Below the pieces are notes generated by a model. It had not been told where the DNA came from. It worked only from the letters and a program-made list of their open reading frames with translations, and ran no database searches. Shown here piece by piece: positions 1 through 5,489 of a stretch of DNA of 6,607 nt; positions within the stretch are counted from its first letter, which is position 1; the number at the start of each line of letters is the position of its first letter. The stretch is from an uncultured Oscillospiraceae bacterium (GTDB lineage Bacteria; Bacillota; Clostridia; Oscillospirales; Acutalibacteraceae). Position numbers and translations under genes: made by a program. The stretch lies in contig UQDO01000058.1 of assembly GCA_900539855.1 (NCBI GenBank), forward strand, positions 1-6,607, in the 5' to 3' direction.

Positions 1-6
1 TTTCTT

Positions 7-32
7 CCCTCGGTAGAACCGAGGGATTTTTT
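7..32 (+). terminator. Rho-independent terminator of an upstream gene
   Basis: A perfect 8-bp stem, CCCTCGGT (7-14) with ACCGAGGG (18-25), has a 3-base AGA loop and is followed by A and six T. This is a textbook intrinsic terminator on the + strand. It must serve a gene outside the window on the left and isolates the surface-protein gene from it. Confidence 0.9.
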
Positions 33-50
33 CCACGTCTAAAGACACCA

Positions 51-78
51 TAAAATCATTTTAGCCTGTTAAACAGGC
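51..78. promoter_or_regulatory. Two adjoining small palindromes before the surface-protein gene
   Basis: TAAAAT-C-ATTTTA (51-63) is a perfect hyphenated palindrome. It is directly followed by GCCTGT-TAA-ACAGGC (64-78), a 6-bp hairpin with a 3-base loop. Both lie in the 65 bases between the upstream terminator and the GGAGG ribosome binding site at 86-90. They could be an operator or a 5'-UTR hairpin. No convincing -35/-10 pair is visible in this gap, so the promoter of the downstream gene is not located. Confidence 0.35.
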
Positions 79-97
79 ATAAAACGGAGGATCATTT

Positions 98-1705
98 ATG
101 AAAAAATGCACAAATCGATACGGCAGACTGCTGACCGTTCTGCTGACGCTTTGCATGTTGCTGTCGCTGGTGCCGATGGCGGTATTTGCGGAATCCGGAG
201 CGTTTGCTGTTAAATTTTACCCCGGAGATTATGGAACCATGACTAAAAACGACCGGATTCCGTTTGTATATTATGGCATTGACGATGATACTAACAAGCC
301 CTATTACTACAAACTGAATGTATCCGAGACAGAAACTCTCGGCTTTGCCGGAAGCATCATCGATGTCTTGCTTCCAAATTCGGGATATGAGTTCGCCTAC
401 TGGACAGCCGATGCTGCCGTCTACCGGGTAGGCAGTGATACTGCCATTCCTGCCGGCACCGCTCTTTCCTCCGATCAAATGCAGAACAGAGTTACCGTGA
501 AAAGTGATGTGACATTCACTGCCCATTTTAGGCAGATTTCCGAATATCCTGGGGATTCAGAAATCACCACCGTTGAAATCGTCGGCGCAACCCTTTCCTA
601 CAAACCCGGTGATACCCCGCGGGCCACGGCTGCCGTAGCAGCTGCCGATCAGGGCAAATACCAGATTGCCAATGAATACTGGCAAGAGTTAGATGAAAAC
701 GACGTGCCTGTTGCTATATGGCACTCCGACGACGGGATATACAGCACCTTGCCGACCATTACTGCGTTTGAAAGCGGAAAAAAATATGTATATTCCGTTA
801 TGCTGATGCCGGAAAGGGGTTATGACTTCGGCAGAGAAGTCGCCGCTGCGGTGAACGGAAACGCAGTGACAGCGGTTCCCGCCACAGACGGATACCTGAG
901 TCTCCCCAATGTTAAAACGATCACGCCGACCGGGTCGCCTAACCCGACGGTAATTGACTTGATTGAGATCCATGATGTCACCGTCAGCTTTAAGAACGGA
1001 GATAAGCCGGTATTCACGGGATCGGTGCCTGATGATGCAGATTACGCATTCAGATGCGAGTGGTGGAGCCTTGACAGCAACACAGGTATTCTTTCTACGG
1101 AGCCGGAATGGGGAGGCGATATTTATAAAAACAAAATCACCGCTTTTGAAGCCGGAAAGACCTATCATTACGGTGTATATGTGACTGCCTATACCGCTGA
1201 CATCTCCCCCGATGCCAAGCTAAAGATCAACGGCCGGGAAGTGAACTACACTCGTATAGGCGATGACGGCGATACGCAAAGCTTTTGGGTAGAAACTGAT
1301 CTTACGATAATACCGATGACAGATTCTCATACCCATAGTTTTGGTACAGAATGGAAGTCGGACACGAATAATCACTGGCATGAATGTGTCTGCGGGGAAA
1401 AGGCGGACACGGTGGCGCACACCTTCAAGTGGGTCACGGACACGGAAGCTACAGCAACCGAGAAGGGCTCCAAGCACGAGGAATGTACAGTCTGCGGCTA
1501 TAAGAAAGCAGCTGTTGAAATCCCCGCGACCGGATCCGGAAACGGCTCGGGCAGTCAGCCCGCTAAGCCCAGCAACACATCTTCTCCGCAGACCGACGAT
1601 AACAGCAGCCTTGCCTTCTGGTTAGCCGTACTGTGCATCAGCGGCGGTGTTTTGAACGTACTCGGCATTGCAAGCAAGAAGAAAAGAGTCGGCATAAACA
1701 AATAG
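98..1705 (+). CDS. Secreted, probably sortase-anchored surface protein
   Basis: This 535-residue protein is intact. The ATG at 98 follows GGAGG (86-90) by 7 bases. Residues 1-31 form a signal peptide: KK and R residues, a leucine-rich core, and a V-F-A cleavage site. Residues about 35-145 are beta-rich and end in a VTFTAHF stretch typical of Listeria-Bacteroides (InlB B-like) repeat domains. Residues about 156-272 and 287-405 resemble each other; both contain an ITAFE(S/A)GK-Y-Y segment and look like a duplicated beta-sandwich. Residues about 411-480 hold two Cys/His repeats, HECVCG and HEECTVCG, common near the C-termini of Clostridial surface proteins. The C-terminus has a Ser/Gly/Pro linker, SPQTDD (496-501), a hydrophobic segment (about 504-526) and a KKKR tail, the layout of a cell-wall sorting signal. 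The motif has D where LPXTG-type signals have G. The ligand or role is unknown; adhesion or carbohydrate binding would be guesswork. It is a single gene followed by its own hairpin. Confidence 0.85.
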   Translation: MKKCTNRYGRLLTVLLTLCMLLSLVPMAVFAESGAFAVKFYPGDYGTMTKNDRIPFVYYGIDDDTNKPYYYKLNVSETETLGFAGSIIDVLLPNSGYEFAYWTADAAVYRVGSDTAIPAGTALSSDQMQNRVTVKSDVTFTAHFRQISEYPGDSEITTVEIVGATLSYKPGDTPRATAAVAAADQGKYQIANEYWQELDENDVPVAIWHSDDGIYSTLPTITAFESGKKYVYSVMLMPERGYDFGREVAAAVNGNAVTAVPATDGYLSLPNVKTITPTGSPNPTVIDLIEIHDVTVSFKNGDKPVFTGSVPDDADYAFRCEWWSLDSNTGILSTEPEWGGDIYKNKITAFEAGKTYHYGVYVTAYTADISPDAKLKINGREVNYTRIGDDGDTQSFWVETDLTIIPMTDSHTHSFGTEWKSDTNNHWHECVCGEKADTVAHTFKWVTDTEATATEKGSKHEECTVCGYKKAAVEIPATGSGNGSGSQPAKPSNTSSPQTDDNSSLAFWLAVLCISGGVLNVLGIASKKKRVGINK

Positions 1706-1733
1706 CACTGAAAACCCGAAGTACCCTCAGAGC

Positions 1734-1770
1734 AAACGGGTAGTGACTGAAAATCCGTCACTGCCCGTTT
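1734..1770 (+). terminator. Terminator-like hairpin after the surface-protein gene
   Basis: The arms AAACGGGTAGTGAC (1734-1747) and GTCACTGCCCGTTT (1757-1770) pair over 14 bp with one T-G wobble and a 9-base loop. It begins 28 bases past the stop codon. The 3' arm ends in TTT, but ATAAAAATAA follows rather than a T-run, so termination may be modest. It is still the obvious 3' end of the surface-protein transcript. Confidence 0.65.
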
Positions 1771-1861
1771 ATAAAAATAAAGGGCATAACTTGAATCTTC
1801 GACAAAAATCAATGGTTTCTCGCTTCTAAAAAACTTGCCGCTCAAGATGCTAATCAAATAA

Positions 1862-1963
1862 GAGTTTATAGCCAAGGACGGTGACGGCGATATGCCGCCT
1901 GAAAAGAGAATAGCCGACCGGACGGCAATCTCCGGCACAGTTTCAAGAGCGCTCAGCAAGTAA
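1862..1963 (+). pseudogene. Relic C-terminal reading frame ending inside a terminator
   Basis: The frame is open from just after a TAA (1859-1861) to the TAA at 1961-1963. It encodes about 33 residues, including an MPPEKRIADRT stretch and ending TVSRALSK. The only ATG (1892) has no ribosome binding site. The last codons form the 5' arm of a strong terminator and the stop lies at its loop, which is how real genes often end. I infer that this is the 3' stump of a lost gene of the mobile element. I do not recognise the family. The 90 bases before it (1771-1861) hold nothing I can identify. A chance open frame beside a terminator is the alternative. Confidence 0.3.
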
Positions 1964-1988
1964 AAAACTTGCTGGGCGCTCTTTCTTT
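1945..1988 (+). terminator. Strong Rho-independent terminator
   Basis: A 17-bp stem (1945-1961 with 1967-1983) has one T-G wobble and an AAAAA loop, and the T-rich tail TTTCTTT follows from 1982. It is the strongest terminator in the window. It closes off whatever lay upstream and separates it from the leader region that begins next. Confidence 0.9.
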
Positions 1989-2067
1989 ATGCCTTCGGCA
2001 AAAATCAGCCGTTTTCAGCAGCAAAACAAACGGTCCGGCAAAATATTCCGGCGAGGAGGTGATACCG

Positions 2068-2118
2068 ATGCACAGTGCAGTGCTTTCAGAGGACATACCA
2101 TACGGATCTTTGCCGTAA
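2068..2118 (+). CDS. 16-residue mini-ORF with a very strong ribosome binding site
   Basis: AGGAGGTGAT (2054-2063) matches the 16S anti-Shine-Dalgarno over 10 bases and lies just before an ATG at 2068. The frame encodes 16 residues (MHSAVLSEDI followed by PYGSLP) and stops at TAA 2116-2118. A ribosome binding site this good in front of so short a frame suggests either a leader peptide or the beginning of a gene later truncated by deletion. It is followed by the 14-base palindrome AGGGCGGCCGCCCT (2119-2132) and by a second mini-ORF. I do not recognise the peptide. No promoter is clear between the terminator ending at 1988 and the ribosome binding site. Confidence 0.45.
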   Translation: MHSAVLSEDIPYGSLP

Positions 2119-2159
2119 AGGGCGGCCGCCCTGCCGTCCTTCGGCGACAAGGTGAGAAC

Positions 2160-2198
2160 ATGAAAAAGAACATAGGAAAGATACAGGTGTTGAAATAG
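2160..2198 (+). CDS. 12-residue putative leader peptide overlapping a terminator
   Basis: The frame encodes MKKNIGKIQVLK, with AAGGTGAG (2149-2156) as the ribosome binding site and TAG at 2196-2198. Its last codons make up the 5' arm (2181-2190) of the T7-tailed hairpin, and its stop codon abuts the inner 7-bp hairpin (2198-2214). A ribosome on this frame would therefore disturb the terminator, as in leader-peptide attenuation. The CACCT of the terminator's 3' arm is also complementary to the AGGTG of this frame's own ribosome binding site, giving an alternative fold. The inducer is unknown. The arrangement recalls the leaders of resistance genes on Tn916-like elements, but the peptide is not one I recognise. 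Confidence 0.4.
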   Translation: MKKNIGKIQVLK

Positions 2199-2242
2199 CA
2201 AAGACTGTCTTTGCGCAGACACACAGACACCTATATTTTTTT
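2181..2242 (+). terminator. Putative leader terminator (attenuator) with T7
   Basis: Outer arms ATACAGGTGT (2181-2190) and ACACCTATAT (2227-2236) pair with one C/A mismatch. The loop contains GCAAAGA-CTG-TCTTTGC (2198-2214), a perfect 7-bp hairpin, which competes with TGTCT/AGACA (2206-2210 with 2217-2221). A run of seven T (2236-2242) follows at once. The outer stem alone is moderate in strength with a long 36-base loop, so efficiency is uncertain. Confidence 0.5.
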
Positions 2243-2364
2243 GACCTTCCCGGTCGACAGAATTCAAAACAATATCCGAGAAGTGCCAATAAAAGCACCG
2301 AAAAAACGGGAATTTTACTTGGCTTGACTTTTTGCGGCCTTTGCGCCCTAAAACAGCGCCAATC

Positions 2365-2385
2365 CGGCAGCTCTGTCGGCTGCCG
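2365..2385 (+). promoter_or_regulatory. 7-bp hairpin in the leader of the sigma-like gene
   Basis: CGGCAGC (2365-2371) and GCTGCCG (2379-2385) form a perfect GC-rich stem with a 7-base loop. It sits five bases before the larger Shine-Dalgarno-containing hairpin, so the two would stack in the same 5' leader. A possible -35 (TTGACT, 2324-2329) lies upstream, but no good -10 follows at the right distance. Confidence 0.4.
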
Positions 2386-2389
2386 CTGC

Positions 2390-2439
2390 CCTCCGTATCA
2401 ATCGTTTTTTGAAACCAACCAAAAACGATTGAACGGAGG
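2390..2439 (+). promoter_or_regulatory. Long hairpin burying the Shine-Dalgarno of the sigma-like gene
   Basis: TCAATCGTTTTT (2398-2409) pairs perfectly with AAAAACGATTGA (2421-2432) around an 11-base loop. After a single bulged A (2397), CCTCCGT (2390-2396) pairs with ACGGAGG (2433-2439). The total is 19 bp with one bulge. The GGAGG ribosome binding site of the GTG start at 2449 lies inside the 3' arm. The visible consequence would be blocked translation initiation unless the stem is opened by a ribosome, another RNA segment or a ligand. There is no T-run after it, so it is not a terminator on this strand. Confidence 0.7.
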
Positions 2440-2448
2440 TACATAACA

Positions 2449-2760
2449 GTGAAAAAAGAACCCAAAGCGGTTTATATCATAGAAAACGGCGGGTACACGG
2501 AACTAACCTATGAGGAATTCCGTCGCCGTGAGCAAATCTGCCCGCTATATGCGGACAAGCTGTTCCTGCCCTTATACGGCAGTCTGATGGAGGTATCAAA
2601 AGAGGATTATGAGGAATATTACCGTCAGCGGAATCGTTAAATCTATATTGACAGACGCGCATCAAGAAACGGCGATGTTTCCTACAACGCTCTGACCACC
2701 AATGAATTCAACGGTGAGGATATTCTTATAGCAGAGCAGCCGGATGTATGCGACACCGTA
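2449..2760 (+). pseudogene. Broken sigma-like regulator of a mobile element, N-terminal part
   Basis: The GTG start at 2449 follows GGAGGT (2435-2440) by 8 bases. The first 63 residues (VYIIENGGYTELTYEEFRRR, then a DKLFLPLYGSLMEV stretch) look like the N-terminus of the sigma-70-like proteins carried by Clostridial conjugative elements. A TAA at 2638-2640 stops translation. The same frame continues after it with recognisable family sequence (RRASRNGDVSY, then LTTNEFNGEDILIAEQPDV, ending about 2760). Full-length relatives are roughly 150-200 residues and end in a sigma region 4 helix-turn-helix that binds DNA. That half is absent here, replaced in frame by recombinase sequence. A 63-residue product could be made, but it would lack the DNA-binding part. 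The family call rests on recalled motifs. Confidence 0.7.
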
Positions 2761-3989
2761 GTGGAAAGCAATATCCACAGCAATCAGCCCGGTGCCGAGT
2801 TTTACATCACCATCTACGGCAGCATCGCCCAAAGCGAATCGGAAAATATCAGCGCCAACATTAAATGGGGCAAGGCACAGGCTACCCGTGAAGGCAAGGT
2901 AGTATTCAGATACAAGAACTTCCTCGGCTACCGCAAGGGCGAGGACGGACAATCCCAAATCGTCCCCGAAGAAGCCGAAACGACCGCTTTATATATGACC
3001 GTTTCCTCGCAGGCGACAGCTTAAAAGGAATTGCCAAACTACTTGAAGAAAAGGGCATCAAAAGCCCGACGGGAAAAGCAGAGTGGCAGTTTTCCACGAT
3101 ACAGTCCATTCTCTCCAATGAGAGATATAAAGGCGATGCCATCATCAATAAGACCTACATCACCGACTGCATCAGCAAAAAGGTCAGAGTCAACAACGGC
3201 GAACGCCCGAAATACTATGTAGAGAACAGCCACCCTGCCATTATCGACTCGGCTACCTTCGGCAGAGTTCAGGAGGAACTCGCACGGCGCTCCGGCAAAC
3301 GCAAGATCAGCCGAAAAGCTAAGACCGAGCAAGGCAAATACTCAAGCAAATATGCTCTGACAGAACTGCTCGTCTGCGGTGAATGCAAATCCGCCTACCG
3401 CCGATGCACATGGACGGCAAGCGGCAAAAAGAAAATCGTGTGGCGATGCATCAACCGTATTGAATATGCCAAGAAATACTGTCACAACTCACCCACCGTA
3501 GAGGAAAGCGTACTGCAACGGGCTGTGATGGCGGCAATCATGGAAACCGCCAATCAAAATGTCGAGGTGCTGCGAACGCTGAAGCTGCACATCGGCATGG
3601 GCTTGGAGGGCGAAAGAAGCGAGGACAACAGCATCGACCTACAGATACGGATCGCCGAGATCGACGCAGAATTCCGAAAAATGCTCGACCGGGTGTCCAC
3701 CGACACCATCGAAGCCTTTGATGAGGAAACCGCAACTCGGCTTATGAATGAAAAAAGCCGCTTGCAACAGCAGCTCGACAGCATATCCGACGCTGAACAG
3801 CGGCGAGAAAACGCAAAATCCCGACTCGATGACATCTACATGATACTCGACGGCATAAAGAACCGTCCGATGGAATACGATGACCAAATCGTCCGCCAAC
3901 TGCTCGAATGTGTAGTGATGGACTCAAAAGAGCAGATTACCGTAATATTCAAAGGCGGTCTTAAATCGGTGCAGCCGCTGACAGAATGA
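2761..3989 (+). pseudogene. Large serine recombinase, decayed: no catalytic domain, one frameshift
   Basis: About 409 residues of a large serine recombinase (integrase/transposase of the TnpX/CcrB kind) remain, against roughly 520-560 usually. The text starts at SNIHSNQPGAEFYITIYGSI, near the end of the resolvase domain, followed by QSESENISANI. The roughly 120 residues before it, with the nucleophilic serine, are missing. The frame is +1 up to the T-run at 2988-2990. There one base appears lost, and the gene continues in the third frame as FIYDRFLAGDSLKGIAKLLE without stops to TGA 3987-3989. Visible parts are the recombinase domain with YYVENSHPAII, a zinc ribbon (Cys codons at 3375, 3384, 3447, 3480) and a C-terminal coiled coil (RLQQQLDSISDAEQRRENAK). 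Intact enzymes integrate and excise the element at att sites by double-strand exchange. This copy cannot catalyse that. An internal GTG at 3438 could start a 183-residue coiled-coil fragment, but no ribosome binding site supports it. Confidence 0.88.
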
Positions 3990-4002
3990 CAGCGGCTGCA
4001 CC
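3968..4002 (+). repeat. 13-bp perfect hairpin across the recombinase stop codon
   Basis: GGTGCAGCCGCTG (3968-3980) pairs perfectly with CAGCGGCTGCACC (3990-4002). The 9-base loop contains the stop codon TGA. No T-run follows (ACCGCCCCTAACC), so it is more likely an RNA 3'-end stabiliser or pause structure than a self-sufficient terminator. A canonical terminator lies 100 bases further on. Confidence 0.6.
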
Positions 4003-4102
4003 ACCGCCCCTAACCCTGAAAGCTCAAGATTTTTCGTAAGGGAACAAATACTACCCCAAAAAAGGCGAAAAAATCTATTTTATAGTCCTCCCACAAAATT
4101 TC

Positions 4103-4143
4103 GACCGAAAGCAGAGTTTATTCTCCACCTTCGGTCATTTTTT
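4103..4143 (+). terminator. Terminator downstream of the recombinase
   Basis: GACCGAA (4103-4109) pairs with TTCGGTC (4130-4136), and an internal GAG/CTC may extend it. A T6 run (4138-4143) follows. It closes the mobile-element transcription unit. The 110 bases before it hold A-rich sequence without a gene. The right end of the element may lie here, but no att core can be named without an empty site to compare. Confidence 0.7.
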
Positions 4144-4195
4144 ATGCTTATTTAGGTATTTCACCGCCACTTTTGAAAAAATCGCATTTTTACAA

Positions 4196-4288
4196 CCACA
4201 TCATCAAATGTGGACTTAAAATTACTTTTTCCTTGTTTACTGCGGTGCAGATTTTAATCACACCGCGGCAGAGGATGATCAACCTCTG
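4196..4288. other. Three small hairpins in the gap 4144-4292
   Basis: This gap lies between the recombinase terminator and the zinc-ribbon relic. It contains CCACAT/ATGTGG (4196-4201, 4208-4213), GCGGTG/CACCGC (4242-4247, 4261-4266) and CAGAGG/CCTCTG (4269-4274, 4283-4288). The second and third follow the - strand operon and may form its 3' end, but none is followed by a clean T-run in that direction. No gene is visible in 4144-4292. Confidence 0.35.
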
Positions 4289-4292
4289 TTTG

Positions 4293-4387
4293 TTAGATGA
4301 AATATGCCGCAGGCAATCCGCAGTGTGACATTTTTCTGCTTTATCTGATATAGCGTTGCCACACTCAGGTCATTTCATCAGTGCCAT
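4293..4387 (-). pseudogene. Zinc-ribbon mini-gene with first Cys codon changed to TGA and a frameshift
   Basis: Downstream of the 247-residue gene by 11 bases, with AAAGGA as ribosome binding site, an ATG at 4387 opens MALMK, then TGA (4372-4370), then PECGNAISDKAEKC. This matches the widespread zinc-ribbon start MALIKCPECG...ISDKA..CPHCG, so the TGA stands where the first cysteine should be. After KC, restoring one C near 4327 gives PHCGLPAAYFI and a TAA at 4295-4293. Thus both metal-binding CxxC knuckles are damaged. The repaired product would be only about 31 residues; many relatives are longer and some have a membrane segment, so the 3' end may also be lost. Its place in the operon suggests it once worked alongside the upstream gene. 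Partner and function are unknown. Confidence 0.7.
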
Positions 4388-4398
4388 AGCCTGTTCCT

Positions 4399-5142
4399 TT
4401 ATGCTTTATCGCCTCTATTGTCGATAAGGCCCATTTTCTCCAGTCTTGATATAACAGCTGTTTCGGTTCTCTTAAGAGTCACTGCAATTTCGGAAATAGG
4501 AACATTTTTATTAAACAGATCTTTTAAACATTCTTCGTGTTCCGGCGTCCATGCCAGTCCCTGATTATCTGCTTTCCTGGCAGAATTATTACTGTTGTTG
4601 GCAATAACTGCTTCAATATTATCAATAATGAATTGCTGCGCGTCTTTATTATAAACGACTACAACGTATTCGCGGTACATACCTCTCCGTGTTTCTGAAA
4701 ATATACCGAGTTTTTCACCTTGTTTTGTGGGTCTTTTGGTGCTTTTACCTTCGACGATCTCTACTGTCTCCAACGCCCCGATCGAAACCAACCAGTTCGT
4801 TATCGCTGAATATTTCAGCTTACGGCATACATTCAGATCCGCCATAGCATTAAGACGTTCGGTTATCTCACTTACCGGAATCGGCACTTCGGAAAAAGGA
4901 AAGTTACTTATATTTTCAGCAGTGAGAAAAAACTCAGTCTTTGATGAACCGGCCTTGCTGATGACACCGTTATTATTAATGACCTGCCTTAGAATATCAG
5001 ATACATAAAACAGACACCGGGAGATCCTGACATCGTTTATGATATCCGAGTCGGAAACACAAGCACCATCAATAGGATTGATGCCATTTGCCATCTTATC
5101 AACGTATACCTTTGCCTGCTGCATTTTTTCAAATTCTGTCAT
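4399..5142 (-). CDS. Putative DNA-binding protein, C-terminal helix-turn-helix-like segment
   Basis: I do not recognise a named family. The start is the ATG at 5142, eight bases after AAGGAGG (5157-5151). An earlier in-frame ATG at 5166 would place that ribosome binding site inside the coding sequence, so 247 residues is preferred over 255. Residues about 8-60 (QAKVYVDKMANGINPIDG, then DIINDVRISRCLFYVSDILR) resemble a motif seen in Clostridial proteins of unknown function. The middle (about 110-180: YSAITNWLVSIGALE ... KQGEKLGI ... REYVVVVYNKDAQQFIIDNI) has the look of a winged-helix fold. The C-terminus, residues 198-240 (WTPEHEECLKDLF ... ISEIAVTLKRTETAVISRLE), matches the WTPEED-type helix-turn-helix often appended to helicases and other DNA-binding proteins. 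It is cytoplasmic, with no signal or membrane segment. It leads an operon with the zinc-ribbon relic, transcribed against the mobile element. A regulator or nucleic-acid-binding role is inferred. Confidence 0.75.
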   Translation of the reverse strand: MTEFEKMQQAKVYVDKMANGINPIDGACVSDSDIINDVRISRCLFYVSDILRQVINNNGVISKAGSSKTEFFLTAENISNFPFSEVPIPVSEITERLNAMADLNVCRKLKYSAITNWLVSIGALETVEIVEGKSTKRPTKQGEKLGIFSETRRGMYREYVVVVYNKDAQQFIIDNIEAVIANNSNNSARKADNQGLAWTPEHEECLKDLFNKNVPISEIAVTLKRTETAVISRLEKMGLIDNRGDKA

Positions 5143-5183
5143 TAGCTCTTCCTCCTTCGAAACCATTAAGCCACAAATTGACC

Positions 5184-5206
5184 GGTTAAAAATTTAGCAT
5201 TTTACC
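5184..5206 (-). promoter_or_regulatory. Imperfect inverted repeat in the 5' UTR, possible operator
   Basis: On the - strand GGTAAAAT and ATTTTTAACC form an imperfect AT-rich dyad centred near 5195, just inside the expected transcript start (about 5209). A repressor site is possible, perhaps for the downstream helix-turn-helix protein itself. AT-rich dyads arise easily by chance. Confidence 0.25.
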
Positions 5207-5215
5207 ATTTTCGTC

Positions 5216-5244
5216 ATTATAGCATGTTTTATCTCAAATATCAA
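5216..5244 (-). promoter_or_regulatory. Near-consensus sigma-A promoter
   Basis: On the - strand, -35 TTGATA (5244-5239), a 17-base spacer and -10 TATAAT (5221-5216), with TG one base upstream of the -10 (an extended -10), make an almost ideal vegetative promoter. It would start transcription near 5209, about 66 bases before the ATG at 5142. It drives the helix-turn-helix gene and the zinc-ribbon relic. Confidence 0.85.
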
Positions 5245-5283
5245 CAGCTTTTGGCATAATAATCTCATGATCTAAGGTACAAG

Positions 5284-5311
5284 AAAAGGGCTGACATAGG
5301 CAGCCCTTTTT
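5284..5311 (-). terminator. Terminator, usable in both directions, for the DUF4097 gene
   Basis: AAAAGGGCTG (5284-5293) pairs with CAGCCCTTTT (5301-5310) around a 7-base loop. Both flanks carry A/T runs, so it can work on either strand. On the - strand it is the first terminator after the DUF4097 gene, 178 bases past its stop. On the + strand nothing upstream needs it. Confidence 0.8.
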
Positions 5312-5489
5312 GTTGTTCATGCTGTTTTTCTCGGCAATATCGGTATACCGGCTGGCTGAATTCCTTTTCAAGAACGTTGGATGATCCTTTTAAAGCCGAC
5401 CGAAACGCCATACTTATCTTAGCAAACGTAATCGGTGTTGCCTAAATACTTACTTTCTGCACCTAAGCCAACCGCTGCGCGCCGGGTAT
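5312..5489 (-). other. Non-coding stretch, possibly coding debris
   Basis: This lies between the DUF4097 stop codon and its terminator. On the - strand a frame overlapping that stop reads AAVGLGAESKYLGNTDYVC, then TAA, then DKYGVSVGFKRIIQRS, then TGA. A second frame with an ATG at 5412 stays open for 49 codons through the terminator but has no ribosome binding site. Either may be the debris of a gene. Neither is supported as a gene. The palindrome CGGTATACCG occupies 5341-5350. Confidence 0.2.

Noticed and set aside
92..526. 144-codon open frame on the - strand inside the surface-protein gene
   Set aside because: It overlaps a full-length gene with signal peptide, sorting signal and ribosome binding site. 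The antisense frame has none of these features.
3968..4002. Hairpin at the recombinase stop as the true terminator
   Set aside because: No T-run follows; the hairpin with T6 at 4103-4143 is the better terminator.
1840..4030. 9-base direct repeat GCTCAAGAT at 1840-1848 and 4022-4030 flanking the element remnant, as a possible att or target duplication
   Set aside because: Dozens of shared 9-mers are expected by chance in 6.6 kb, and the flanking bases do not match, so it is not evidence for element ends.
4370..4372. TGA read as selenocysteine in the zinc-ribbon relic
   Set aside because: The second cysteine pair of the same mini-gene is broken by a missing base, and I see no convincing SECIS hairpin directly after the TGA. 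Decay is the simpler reading, though kept as a check.
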